A DNA stretch of 64,000 nt from Streptomyces collinus Tu 365. Lineage in GTDB: Bacteria > Actinomycetota > Actinomycetes > Streptomycetales > Streptomycetaceae. The stretch's first letter is position 1; the number at the start of each line of letters is the position of its first letter. The stretch spans positions 3,667,535-3,731,534 of the forward strand of contig NC_021985.1 in assembly GCF_000444875.1 (NCBI RefSeq), read 5' to 3'. The notes beneath the pieces are model-generated. The model saw only the letters and a list, made by a program, of their open reading frames with translations. It made no database searches and had not been told where the DNA came from. A program made the position numbers and the translations under genes. This document shows, in pieces, positions 43,860 through 52,395 of the stretch.

Positions 43860-44193
43860 GGACGGGACGACCCGATGTTGTCTTATTTTATTGACGTCTG
43901 AGGGTGCATCAGCCCGCGGAACGGGCCATCCGCACTTGCCAATAGCGTGACGTGGCGTGGGCGCGCGCGTACGCGGAATGACGAGATTTCACCTACCGAA
44001 CGAGGGCGGTCAGCCTGTTCTGAACCTCGCGGCAGTCGGGGTCGCCGATCCTCCCCAGGTATGACACGGGCCCCTCCCGTCCGACCGCAGTCGCCCTCCG
44101 GAACCGGATCAGCGACTGACTACACGGGCGCCGGCGGCCGGGACGATTGACAGGTCCCCACGAACCACGCCGTCCCGACAGGAGCACCTTCCC

Positions 44194-44964
44194 GTGACCA
44201 CCACACCCACCGCCGGCCGAACCACGGCCGTGGCCGCACGCGCCACGGAGCTGTCGAAGATCTACGGGCAGGGCGAGACCCGGGTGGTCGCCCTCGACCG
44301 GGTCTCCGTCGACTTCCGGCAGGCCGAGTTCACCGCGATCATGGGTCCGTCCGGCTCCGGCAAGTCCACGCTGATGCACTGCGTGGCCGGCCTGGACACC
44401 TTCTCCTCGGGCTCGGTGCGGATCGGCGAGACCGAGCTGGGCTCCCTGAAGGACCGGCAGCTCACCAAGTTGCGCCGCGACAAGATCGGCTTCATCTTCC
44501 AGGCCTTCAATCTGCTGCCGACGCTGACCGCGCTGGAGAACATCACCCTGCCGATGGACATCGCCGGGCGGAAGCCGGACAAGGCGTGGCTCGACCAGGT
44601 CATCCAGATGGTCGGGCTGTCGGGACGGCTGAGCCACCGGCCGTCCCAGCTGTCCGGCGGCCAGCAGCAGCGGGTCGCCGTGGCCCGGGCGCTCGCCTCC
44701 CGGCCCGACATCATCTTCGGTGACGAGCCCACCGGAAACCTCGACTCGCGCTCGGGCGCCGAGGTGCTGGGCTTCCTGCGCAACTCCGTGCGCGAGCTGG
44801 GCCAGACCGTGGTCATGGTGACGCACGACCCGGTGGCCGCCGCCTACGCGGACCGGGTCGTCTTCCTGGCCGACGGCCGGATCGTCGACGAGATCCACGC
44901 CCCCACGGCCGACTCCGTCCTCGACCTGATGAAGCAGTTCGACGCGAAGGGCCGTACCAGCTGA
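44194..44964 (+). CDS. ABC transporter ATP-binding protein (MacB/LolD type)
   Basis: A 256-residue ATPase of the mechanotransmission ABC class. Walker A is MGPSGSGKSTLMHC, then Q-loop FIFQAFNLLP, signature LSGGQQQRVAVARAL, Walker B IIFGDEPTGNLD and switch His MVTHDP. It shares one base (TGATG) with the FtsX-type permease gene that follows. Such systems export lipids or peptides or drive cell-envelope processes. Next to bldA. Confidence 0.95.
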   Translation: MTTTPTAGRTTAVAARATELSKIYGQGETRVVALDRVSVDFRQAEFTAIMGPSGSGKSTLMHCVAGLDTFSSGSVRIGETELGSLKDRQLTKLRRDKIGFIFQAFNLLPTLTALENITLPMDIAGRKPDKAWLDQVIQMVGLSGRLSHRPSQLSGGQQQRVAVARALASRPDIIFGDEPTGNLDSRSGAEVLGFLRNSVRELGQTVVMVTHDPVAAAYADRVVFLADGRIVDEIHAPTADSVLDLMKQFDAKGRTS

Positions 44965-47492
44965 TGTTCCGCACCGCCCTGCGCAACGTACTCGCGCACA
45001 AGGCCCGGCTCCTGATGACCGTGCTCGCCGTCATGCTCGGCGTGGCGTTCGTCTCCGGGACCCTGGTCTTCACCAACACCATCTCCGACGCCTACCAGCG
45101 GAGTTCCGCCAAGGGCTTCGACCGGGTCGACGTAGCCGTGACGCCCGAGTACCAGGACTCGGCGGGCGACCGGGTCGGCGGGAGGGCCGACCTGACCCAG
45201 GCCATGCTCGACAAGGCCGGTCACGTCCCGGGCGCCGCCTCCGCGACCGGTGTCGTCAGCGGCTTCACCGCGGTCGCCGACCAGGACGGCAAGCTCGTCG
45301 GCGGAGACTGGCAGTCCGCCGGCGGCAACTACTGGGGCACGAAGGACGCCCGGTACCCGCTGGTCGACGGCCACGCCCCGCACGGCAGGGACGAGGTGCT
45401 GCTCGACTCCAGGACCGCCGAGCGCGGCGGCTACAAGGTCGGCGACACCGTACGGCTGTCCGTGGACGGACCGGTCCTCACCCCGACCCTCGCCGGCGTC
45501 TTCACCACCGACGACGGCAACGTCTCCGCGGGCGGCAGCCTCGCCCTGTTCGACACCCCCACCGCACAGGCCCTGTTCCACAAGAAGGGCACCTACGACG
45601 AGATCGACGTGCGGGCCGCGGCCGGCACCGGCCAGGCCGCGCTGAAGTCCGAGCTGGACAAGGCGCTGCCCGCCCGCCTGGTGCAGACCACCACCGGCGA
45701 GAAGCTCGCCGCCGACCAGGCCACGCAGATCGCCGCCTCGATGAGCGGTCTGAAGCAGGCCCTGCTGGTGTTCGCCGGCATCGCGCTGTTCGTCGGCACG
45801 TTCATCATCGCCAACACCTTCACCATGCTCGTCGCCCAGCGCACCCGGGAACTCGCCCTGATGCGTGCGGTCGGCGCCTCCCGCCGCCAGGTCACCCGCT
45901 CGGTGCTCATCGAGGCGTTCGCGGTCGGCGCGGTCGCCGGTGTGACGGGACTCGCCGCCGGCATCGGCATCGGCGCGGGCCTGCGCTCCCTGCTCGGCTC
46001 CTTCGGCGCGAGCGTGCCCGACGGGCCGCTGGTGATCAGCCCCGGCACCGTGGTCGCCGCCCTCGCGGTCGGCATCCTCATCACCATGCTCGCCGCCTGG
46101 CTGCCCGGCCGCCGGGCCGCGAAGATCCCGCCGGTGGCGGCGATGAGCAGCGTGCACGCCAAGGCCACCACCAAGTCGCTGGTGCTGCGCAACACGTTCG
46201 GCGCCCTGTTCTCGGCGGCCGGTGTCGCCACGGTCCTCGGGGCCACGACGATGGACGCCGACGCGGCGCAGGCCCCGATGGGGCTGGGTGCCGTCCTGCT
46301 GATCATCGGCGTGTTCATCCTGACCCCGCTGCTGTCCCGGCCGCTGATCGCGGCCGCCGCCCCGGTGCTGCGCGTCTTCGGCGTGTCGGGCAAGCTGGCC
46401 CGGCAGAACTCGGTGCGCAACCCGCGCCGTACGGCGGCCACCGCCTCCGCGCTGATGATCGGCCTGACCCTGATCACCGGCATGACGGTGATGGCGGGCA
46501 GCCTGCAGACGGCGATCGACAAGATGGCCTCCTCCGCGATCCGCGCGGACTACGTCGTCTCGATGGCCAACCGCGGCCCGCTCTCCCCCGACGTGGCGGA
46601 CAAGGTCGCCGCCGCCGACGGCGTGACCGCCAGCAGCCCGCTGCGCAACGCCGAGTCCCGCATCGACGGCAGGACCGAGTTCCTGACCGGCGTCAACGGC
46701 TCGTCCATCGCGAAACTGACGGACCTGAAGGTGGACGACGGCGCCTTCGAGGTCGGCGGCTCCCGGGTCGTCGTCGACAAGGACCGGGCGAAGGACTTCG
46801 GCTGGCGCACCGGCTCGCACTTCACCGCGCACTTCGAGGACGGCAAGGCGCGGCGGCTGACCGTCGCCGGGATCTACGAGGGCAACGAGATGATCAACGG
46901 GATCATGCTCGACGACAAGGTCCTCACCCCGCACCTGAAGGACCCGGCCGACATGCAGGTCATGGTCAAGACGGCGGGCGGCACCTCGAAGACGGCCAGG
47001 GACACGCTGACCAAGGCCCTCGGCCTGAACCCGGCGATCAGGATCCAGGACAAGCAGGACATCTCCAACGACATCGCGAAGATGTTCACGACCATGCTGA
47101 ACATGCTCTACGGCCTGCTCGGCATGGCGGTGATCGTCGCGGTCCTCGGCGTCATCAACACCCTGGCGATGTCGGTCTTCGAGCGCTCCCAGGAGATCGG
47201 CATGCTCCGCGCCATCGGCCTGGACCGCAAGGCGGTCAAGCGGATGGTGCGCCTGGAGTCCCTGGTGATCTCCCTGTTCGGCGGTGTCCTCGGCATCGGC
47301 CTCGGCGTGTTCTTCGGCTGGGCGGCCGGTCAGCTGCTGGGCACGAAGATGCCGACGTACGAACTGGTCCTGCCCTGGGCCCGGATGGCGCTGTTCCTGC
47401 TGCTGGCGGCCCTGGTCGGGGTACTGGCCGCGCTGTGGCCGGCCCGGCGCGCGGCCCGGCTCGACATGCTGACGGCGATCAAGGCCGAGTAG
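44964..47492 (+). CDS. FtsX-like ABC transporter permease
   Basis: An 842-residue permease with two FtsX modules. One N-terminal membrane helix (about 16-40) is followed by a large extracellular MacB-type domain, then three helices (about 263-390). A central pair of helices (about 410-480, after the conserved RRTAATASALMIGLTL), a second extracellular domain and three more helices (about 710-835) complete it. It ends with the usual P-A-R-R-A-A-R-L-D-M-L-T-A-I. Works with the ATPase encoded just upstream. Substrate unknown; no membrane-fusion partner is present. Confidence 0.93.
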   Translation: MFRTALRNVLAHKARLLMTVLAVMLGVAFVSGTLVFTNTISDAYQRSSAKGFDRVDVAVTPEYQDSAGDRVGGRADLTQAMLDKAGHVPGAASATGVVSGFTAVADQDGKLVGGDWQSAGGNYWGTKDARYPLVDGHAPHGRDEVLLDSRTAERGGYKVGDTVRLSVDGPVLTPTLAGVFTTDDGNVSAGGSLALFDTPTAQALFHKKGTYDEIDVRAAAGTGQAALKSELDKALPARLVQTTTGEKLAADQATQIAASMSGLKQALLVFAGIALFVGTFIIANTFTMLVAQRTRELALMRAVGASRRQVTRSVLIEAFAVGAVAGVTGLAAGIGIGAGLRSLLGSFGASVPDGPLVISPGTVVAALAVGILITMLAAWLPGRRAAKIPPVAAMSSVHAKATTKSLVLRNTFGALFSAAGVATVLGATTMDADAAQAPMGLGAVLLIIGVFILTPLLSRPLIAAAAPVLRVFGVSGKLARQNSVRNPRRTAATASALMIGLTLITGMTVMAGSLQTAIDKMASSAIRADYVVSMANRGPLSPDVADKVAAADGVTASSPLRNAESRIDGRTEFLTGVNGSSIAKLTDLKVDDGAFEVGGSRVVVDKDRAKDFGWRTGSHFTAHFEDGKARRLTVAGIYEGNEMINGIMLDDKVLTPHLKDPADMQVMVKTAGGTSKTARDTLTKALGLNPAIRIQDKQDISNDIAKMFTTMLNMLYGLLGMAVIVAVLGVINTLAMSVFERSQEIGMLRAIGLDRKAVKRMVRLESLVISLFGGVLGIGLGVFFGWAAGQLLGTKMPTYELVLPWARMALFLLLAALVGVLAALWPARRAARLDMLTAIKAE

Positions 47493-47507
47493 CGGTACGA
47501 GCGCACC

Positions 47508-47539
47508 GGGGCCCCGTTCCGTGACCGGAGCGGGGCCCC
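47508..47539. terminator. Terminator after FtsX permease
   Basis: A 14-bp stem with one G-U pair (47508-47521 with 47526-47539) and a 4-nt loop lies between the permease and the convergent methyltransferase. Confidence 0.8.
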
Positions 47540-47559
47540 TCGCGTGCCAGGGGGGCTGG

Positions 47560-48849
47560 TCAGGTGTTCCAGGTGCGGGTGCGCAGCGGCAGCCCCGAGG
47601 TGCCCGGGTCCGGGGTGCGGATCGCCAGGACCTGGTTCACGCCGATGCGGTTGCGCTCGAAGGCGAGTGCGGAGGCGGCCATGTAGAGGCGCCAGACGCG
47701 GGCGCGGCCGGGGCTGGTGAGGCGGACCGCGCGGCCCCAGTCGTCCTCCAGGTTGGTGACCCAGCGGCGCAGGGTGCGGGCGTAGTGCTCGCGGAGGGAC
47801 TCCACGTCCCGGACCTCGAAGCCGGCCCGCTCCAGCTGCGTGACGGTGGTGCCGATCGGCGCCAGCTCGCCGTCCGGGAAGACGTAGGCGTCGATGAACG
47901 GATCCACCTCGTACGCCGACTCGTCGCGCTGCGGGCGGCGGGCGATCTGGTGGTTGAGCAGCCGGCCACCGGGGCGCAGCAGGCCGTACAGGTCCCTCGC
48001 GTACTCCAGGTAGCGTTCGGCGCCGACGTGCTCGGCCATGCCGATGGAGGAGATGGCGTCGTAGGGACCGTCCACGACGTCCCGGTAGTCCTGGACGCGG
48101 ATCTCCACCCGGTCGGTCAGCCCCTCGTCGGCGACCCGCTTGCGGGCGAAGGCGGCCTGCTCCTGCGAGAGGGTGATCCCGACGACGCTCACGCCGTGCT
48201 CACGGGCCGCGTGGATGGCCATCGAACCCCAGCCGCAGCCCACGTCCAGCAGCCGCTGTCCCGGCGTCAGGCCGAGCTTGCGGGAGACGAGTTCGAGCTT
48301 GTCGCGCTGGGCGGACTCCAGTGAGCCCCCGTCCTCCCAGTAGGCGCACGAGTAGACCATGGACGGTCCGAGGACGAGTTCGTAGAAGTCGTTGCCCACG
48401 TCGTAGTGGTGGCTGATGGCCCGGCTGTCGCTGCGCCGGGTGTGCAGATGGCGGCGTCTGCGGACCTCCTCGCGCGGCGGGGCGGGCGGGATCGGCGGGC
48501 CGACGAGCCGCAGCAGCTCGCGTCCGGCGGCCCGCACCTCGGGGTCGCGCAGCGCCTGGGTCAGGGTGCGGGCGTCCTCACCGCGCTCCCAGACGGACCC
48601 GGCCATGGCCTCGAGGGCCGTGTACAGGTCCCCCTCGACGTCCAGGTCCCCGGCGACCCAGGCGCGGGCCAGGCCCAGTTCACCGGGTTTGAACAGCATG
48701 CGGCGCAGGGCGCGGCGGTTGCGGATGACGAGGGCCGGGGCCCCCGGCGGGCCGGCCTGCGAACCGTCCCAGGCGCGGATCCGCAGCGGGAGCGGTGCTC
48801 CCAGCATCCGCTCGGCAAGACTCCCCAGCCGCGACGCGGCGTCGGCCAT
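47560..48849 (-). CDS. Cyclopropane-fatty-acyl-phospholipid synthase-family methyltransferase
   Basis: A 429-residue SAM-dependent enzyme that adds a methylene (or methyl) group to unsaturated lipid chains. The CFA block is HHYDVGNDFYELVLGPSMVY; SAM motif I is LLDVGCGWGSMAIHAAREHG; then GITLSQEQAAFARKR, DYRDVVDGPYDAISSIGMAEH and the FIDAYVFPDGELAPIG block. ATG 48849 is chosen because GGAGGTG lies just upstream. Single gene flanked by terminators. Could also act on other lipids such as 10-methyl fatty acid precursors. Confidence 0.9.
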   Translation of the reverse strand: MADAASRLGSLAERMLGAPLPLRIRAWDGSQAGPPGAPALVIRNRRALRRMLFKPGELGLARAWVAGDLDVEGDLYTALEAMAGSVWERGEDARTLTQALRDPEVRAAGRELLRLVGPPIPPAPPREEVRRRRHLHTRRSDSRAISHHYDVGNDFYELVLGPSMVYSCAYWEDGGSLESAQRDKLELVSRKLGLTPGQRLLDVGCGWGSMAIHAAREHGVSVVGITLSQEQAAFARKRVADEGLTDRVEIRVQDYRDVVDGPYDAISSIGMAEHVGAERYLEYARDLYGLLRPGGRLLNHQIARRPQRDESAYEVDPFIDAYVFPDGELAPIGTTVTQLERAGFEVRDVESLREHYARTLRRWVTNLEDDWGRAVRLTSPGRARVWRLYMAASALAFERNRIGVNQVLAIRTPDPGTSGLPLRTRTWNT

Positions 48850-48952
48850 GGCGCACACCTCCAAGACGACGATCCCGGATGTCCGTTCACCACGTAAACA
48901 CCGCGGAGCGCTCAGCGCAGTCCCGCAAAGGAGTTACACGTGGACGAAAAAG

Positions 48953-48994
48953 CCGAAGGGCCCCCCGCACCACGGATGGCGGGAGGCCCTTCGG
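48953..48994. terminator. Terminator after ndh
   Basis: CCGAAGGGCC...GGCCCTTCGG stem (48953-48968 with 48979-48994, one mismatch) 30 nt downstream of the ndh stop on the minus strand, followed by a run of T on that strand (from AAAAAG at 48947-48952). Confidence 0.8.
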
Positions 48995-49024
48995 TTCGTT
49001 CGGTTCGTGCGCGACCGGGAGGGG

Positions 49025-50407
49025 TCAGGAGGCCTTGGCCTTCTCCTCGGTCTTGCTCGCGGCGGCGACCGGCGCGGGCTTGGCGGCCTCGTAGAACTCC
49101 TCGCGGGGGTTCTCCATGGCGCCCAGGGACACGACCTCGCGCTTGAGGAACATGCCGAGGGTCCAGTCGGCGAAGACGCGGATCTTGCGGTTCCAGGTCG
49201 GCATCGCCAGACCGTGGTAGCCACGGTGCATGTACCAGGCGAGGCGGCCCTTGAGCTTGATCTTCATCTTGCCCATGACGATCATCGCCACGCCCTTGTG
49301 CAGGCCGAGACCGGCGACCGCACCCTTGTTGGCGTGCTCGTACTCCTTCTGCGGGAAGCCCCGCATGCCGGAGATCACGTTGTCGCCGAGGGCGCGGGCC
49401 TGGCGCAGCGCGTGCTGGGCGTTCGGCGGGCACCAGGCGTTCTCGTTGCCGGCCTTGCGGCCGACGAGGTCCGGGACCTGGGCGTTGTCGCCGGCGGCCC
49501 AGATGTAGTCCGTGCCCTTGACCTGGAGCGTGGGCTCGCAGTCGACGTGGCCGCGGGGGCCGAGGGGCAGGCCGAAGCGGGCGAGGGCCGGGTTCGGCTT
49601 GACGCCGGCGGTCCAGACGATGGTGTTGGAGTCGACCTCGAGGCCGTTCTTCAGCACCACGTGGCCGTCGACGCAGGAGTCCATGGAGGTGGAGAGGTAG
49701 ATCTCCACACCGCGGCTCTCCAGGTGCTCCTTGCCGTACTGGCCGAGCTTGGGGCCGACCTCGGGGAGGATCTTGTCCGCGGCGTCGACGAGGACGAACC
49801 GCATGTCCTCGCGGGAGACGTTCTTGTAGTACTTGGCCGCGTCCCGGGCCATGTCCTCGACCTCGCCGATGGTCTCCGCGCCCGCGAAGCCACCGCCGAT
49901 GAAGACGAAGGTGAGCGCCTTGCGGCGGATCTCCTCGTCGGTCGTGGAGTCGGCCTTGTCGAGCTGCTCGAGGACGTGGTTGCGCAGGCCGATGGACTCC
50001 TCGATGCCCTTCATGCCGATGCCCTGCTCGGCGAGGCCGGGGATCGGGAAGGTGCGGGAGACCGCGCCCATCGCGATGACCAGGTAGTCGAACGGCAGCT
50101 CGTACGCCTCGCCCACGAGCGGGGCGATCGTGGCGACCTTGCGGTCCTGGTCGATGGTGGTGACCCGGCCGGTGAGGACCTCCGCCTTCGGCAGCACGCG
50201 TCGCAGCGGGACGACGACGTGCCGAGGGGAGATGCTGCCGGCGGCGGCTTCGGGGAGGAAGGGCTGGTAGGTCATGTACGACCGGGGGTCGACGACCGTG
50301 ACGGTCGCCTCTCCGTAGCGCATCTTCTTGAGAATGCGCCGAGCTGCGTACAGGCCTACGTACCCACCGCCTACTACGAGGATCCTGGGACGCTCCGTGG
50401 TGCTCAT
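49025..50407 (-). CDS. ndh: Type II NADH dehydrogenase (NDH-2)
   Basis: A 460-residue peripheral flavoprotein that passes electrons from NADH to menaquinone without pumping protons. The FAD motif is ILVVGGGYVGLYAARRI; the NADH-binding motif is FVFIGGGFAGAETIGEVEDM. TGRVTTID, WTAGVKPNP, IWAAGDNAQVP and a C-terminal amphipathic membrane-anchoring region follow. Start ATG 50407 opens the conserved FAD motif. The long upstream region holds two sites like the Rex operator; Rex control of ndh is known in S. coelicolor. Confidence 0.93.
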   Translation of the reverse strand: MSTTERPRILVVGGGYVGLYAARRILKKMRYGEATVTVVDPRSYMTYQPFLPEAAAGSISPRHVVVPLRRVLPKAEVLTGRVTTIDQDRKVATIAPLVGEAYELPFDYLVIAMGAVSRTFPIPGLAEQGIGMKGIEESIGLRNHVLEQLDKADSTTDEEIRRKALTFVFIGGGFAGAETIGEVEDMARDAAKYYKNVSREDMRFVLVDAADKILPEVGPKLGQYGKEHLESRGVEIYLSTSMDSCVDGHVVLKNGLEVDSNTIVWTAGVKPNPALARFGLPLGPRGHVDCEPTLQVKGTDYIWAAGDNAQVPDLVGRKAGNENAWCPPNAQHALRQARALGDNVISGMRGFPQKEYEHANKGAVAGLGLHKGVAMIVMGKMKIKLKGRLAWYMHRGYHGLAMPTWNRKIRVFADWTLGMFLKREVVSLGAMENPREEFYEAAKPAPVAAASKTEEKAKAS

Positions 50408-50441
50408 GCCATCGAGTATCCACCTGCCTCGGCAGGGGTGC

Positions 50442-50459
50442 TCGTGCGCCCCTTCACAA
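50442..50459 (-). promoter_or_regulatory. Half-conserved Rex-like site near ndh start
   Basis: The plus-strand sequence TCGTGCGCCCCTTCACAA matches one full arm (TTCACAA) of the Rex consensus TTGTGAANNNNTTCACAA and 4 of 7 bases of the other. It lies 35 nt before the ndh start. Confidence 0.4.
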
Positions 50460-50494
50460 GGTTGGACAGGGCCTGTGCTAAACTCCGCGACCCG

Positions 50495-50516
50495 CGTGAC
50501 GCAGGTCATGGTCACG
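50495..50516. promoter_or_regulatory. Inverted repeat CGTGAC/GTCACG in ndh leader region
   Basis: Perfect 6-bp arms with a 10-nt spacer, about 90 nt upstream of ndh. The spacing does not fit CRP. Regulator unknown. Confidence 0.3.
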
Positions 50517-50649
50517 AACGGGAACCGGTGGGCGGTCTGACCCGTTGTCAAGGCCGCGTGAGCTGCCCCTCTTGGTGTTCGGCGGAGCGGTGAGCCTCCC
50601 GTGACACCCCCGGAACACCCCCTTCCACGGTCCCCTCACACTCACCGTC

Positions 50650-50661
50650 TGAACATGTTCA
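50650..50661. promoter_or_regulatory. Perfect 12-bp palindrome TGAACATGTTCA
   Basis: TGAACATGTTCA lies in the intergenic region between ppx and ndh. The GAAC/GTTC half-sites are 2 nt apart, not 4 as in the actinobacterial LexA box, so the binding protein is unknown. Confidence 0.4.
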
Positions 50662-50726
50662 AACGGGCGGGGAGCCCCCGGAAGGGCCTGTCGGCCCCTT
50701 TTCCGGGTTCCACGAGGCGGAATTCC

Positions 50727-50744
50727 TTGTGAAGAACTTCACGA
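50727..50744 (-). promoter_or_regulatory. Near-perfect Rex operator upstream of ndh
   Basis: TTGTGAAGAACTTCACGA matches the Rex consensus TTGTGAANNNNTTCACAA at 13 of 14 defined bases. It is about 320 nt upstream of the ndh start and just downstream of the ppx terminator, so the ndh promoter probably lies here and the mRNA has a long leader. Rex senses the NADH/NAD+ ratio. Confidence 0.75.
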
Positions 50745-50766
50745 ACTTTGCCGGGAGGCCGCGCCC

Positions 50767-50789
50767 GAGGGGCCCCAGGAGGGCCCCTC
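50767..50789 (-). terminator. Terminator after ppx operon
   Basis: GAGGGGCCC (50767-50775) and GGGCCCCTC (50781-50789) form a 9-bp stem with a 5-nt loop, 64 nt after the ppx stop. Confidence 0.65.
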
Positions 50790-50852
50790 AGACCCGCTCA
50801 GACGTTATCCGACCTGCTCAGCCGATGGCTACCGATCGGTAACAAAAGAGAG

Positions 50853-51794
50853 CTAGGCCACCGACCAGGCGATGCCGTCGAGGATGTCGTGCTCGCTGAC
50901 GACGACCTCCCGGGCACCGATCCGCTCCATGATCGCCAGCAGCACGAGGGCGCCCGCGCCGATGACGTCGACCCGGCCCGGGTGCATCGACGGGATCCGC
51001 GCGCGCTCGGCGTGCGTGGAGCGCAGCAGCCCCTCGGTGATCTCGCGGACACGGTCGTGGGAGATCCGGGAGTGGTGGATGCGCGCGGAGTCGTACTCCG
51101 GCAGGTCCTGGGCGATCGCGGACACCGTGGTGACCGAGCCCGCGAGCCCCACCAGGGTGTGCGCCTCGCGCAGCGGGACCGTCCGTTCGGCGAGGTCGAG
51201 GGCGGCCTCGATGTCGGCCTTTATCGCGGCGACCTGCGCCTCGGTGGGCGGGTCGCTCACCTTGCCGTCGTGCACCAGGTGACGCTCCGTCATCCGCACG
51301 CAGCCCACGTCCACGGAGCGCGCGGCCCGCACGTGGTCGTCGCCGACGACGAACTCGGTGGAGCCGCCGCCGATGTCCACGACGAGGTAGGGCCGGGCGA
51401 GGTCGTCACGGCCCGTCAGCTCCCTGGTGGCACCGGTGAAGGAGAACTCGGCCTCCTGGTCGCCGGTGATGACCTCGGGCTCGACGCCGAGGATGTCCAC
51501 GACCCCGCGGACGAAGTCGTCCCGGTTCTCGGCGTCGCGGGAGGCGGAGGTGGCGACGAAGCGGAGCTTCTCGGCGCCGTGCTCCTTGATGATCTCCGCG
51601 TACTCGCGGCAGGCGGCGAAGGTGCGCTCCAGCGCCTCGGGGGCGAGCCGGCCGGTGCGGTCGACGCCCTGGCCGAGCCGCACGATCGTCATGCGCCGGT
51701 CCAGGTCGACGAGTTCACCCGTCGCGGGGTCGGCGTCGGCGACCAGGAGCCGGATGGAGTTCGTACCGCAGTCGATGGCGGCGACCCGGGTCAC
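50853..51794 (-). CDS. Ppx/GppA-family exopolyphosphatase
   Basis: A 313-residue actin-fold phosphatase releasing phosphate from polyphosphate or pppGpp. Motifs: VAAIDCGTNSIRLLVAD (phosphate 1), VVDIGGGSTEFVVG (phosphate 2), and GLAGSVTTVSAIAQ. It is the short actinobacterial form with only domains I and II. GTG 51794 overlaps the DUF501 stop (GTGA). Last of the eno-divIC-DUF501-ppx row on this strand. Confidence 0.92.
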   Translation of the reverse strand: MTRVAAIDCGTNSIRLLVADADPATGELVDLDRRMTIVRLGQGVDRTGRLAPEALERTFAACREYAEIIKEHGAEKLRFVATSASRDAENRDDFVRGVVDILGVEPEVITGDQEAEFSFTGATRELTGRDDLARPYLVVDIGGGSTEFVVGDDHVRAARSVDVGCVRMTERHLVHDGKVSDPPTEAQVAAIKADIEAALDLAERTVPLREAHTLVGLAGSVTTVSAIAQDLPEYDSARIHHSRISHDRVREITEGLLRSTHAERARIPSMHPGRVDVIGAGALVLLAIMERIGAREVVVSEHDILDGIAWSVA

Positions 51795-52348
51795 TCGGCG
51801 CCCCCTTCGGCGGGCTCGGCGGACCCGGCGGCGTCGGCCGGCGTCACGCACGGCCCCTTGGCCCACCACTCGGGCAGCATCGCGATGGCCTCGTCGCCCA
51901 GCGGGTTCACGCCCGGCCCCGCGGCCAGCGAGTGGGCGACGAGCACGTGCAGGCACTTCACCCGGTCCGGCATGCCGCCGGCGCTCGGGAAGCCCTCCAG
52001 GACCTCGATCTCGTCGCGGCGCCGGATGTAGTCCTCGTGCGCGGCGCGGTAGGCGGCGGCCAGTTCCGGGTCGGTGGCCAGCCGCTCGGTCATCTCCTTC
52101 ATGACGCCGTTCGCCTCCAGCGTGCCGATCGCCGAGGCGGCGCGCGGGCACGTCAGGTAGTACGTCGTCGGGAAGGGCGTGCCGTCGGGCAGGCGGGGTG
52201 CCGTCTCGACGACGTCCGGCTGACCGCAGGGGCAGCGGTGCGCGATGGCCCGAAGGCCCCGCGGCGGGCGGCCGAGCTGCTGCTTGAAGGCCTCGACGTC
52301 CGCGTCGGTGGGCTCGGTGTGCGGAGTGGTCGGCGGAGGCGTTTCCAT
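51791..52348 (-). CDS. DUF501 domain-containing protein
   Basis: A 185-residue protein with LGRPPRGLRAIAHRCPCGQP, PTTYYLTCPRAASAIGTLEA and KCLHVLVAHSLAAGPGVNPL, the usual DUF501 blocks. Several Cys and His (HRCPC, TCP, KCLH) could bind metal. In actinobacteria it is almost always found beside ppx, divIC and eno; the function is unknown. ATG 52348; weak ribosome site. Stop overlaps the ppx start. Confidence 0.9.
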   Translation of the reverse strand: METPPPTTPHTEPTDADVEAFKQQLGRPPRGLRAIAHRCPCGQPDVVETAPRLPDGTPFPTTYYLTCPRAASAIGTLEANGVMKEMTERLATDPELAAAYRAAHEDYIRRRDEIEVLEGFPSAGGMPDRVKCLHVLVAHSLAAGPGVNPLGDEAIAMLPEWWAKGPCVTPADAAGSAEPAEGGAE

Positions 52349-52395
52349 GACTGCTTTCAGGGTGGCTTTCTGTCGGTCACCGGCCGGGGGCCGGC

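Noticed and set aside
50495..50516. CGTGAC...GTCACG as a CRP site
   Set aside because: The gap between half-sites is 12 nt between GTGA and TCAC, not the 6 expected for CRP.
50650..50661. TGAACATGTTCA as a LexA (SOS) box
   Set aside because: The actinobacterial LexA box needs four bases between GAAC and GTTC; here there are two.
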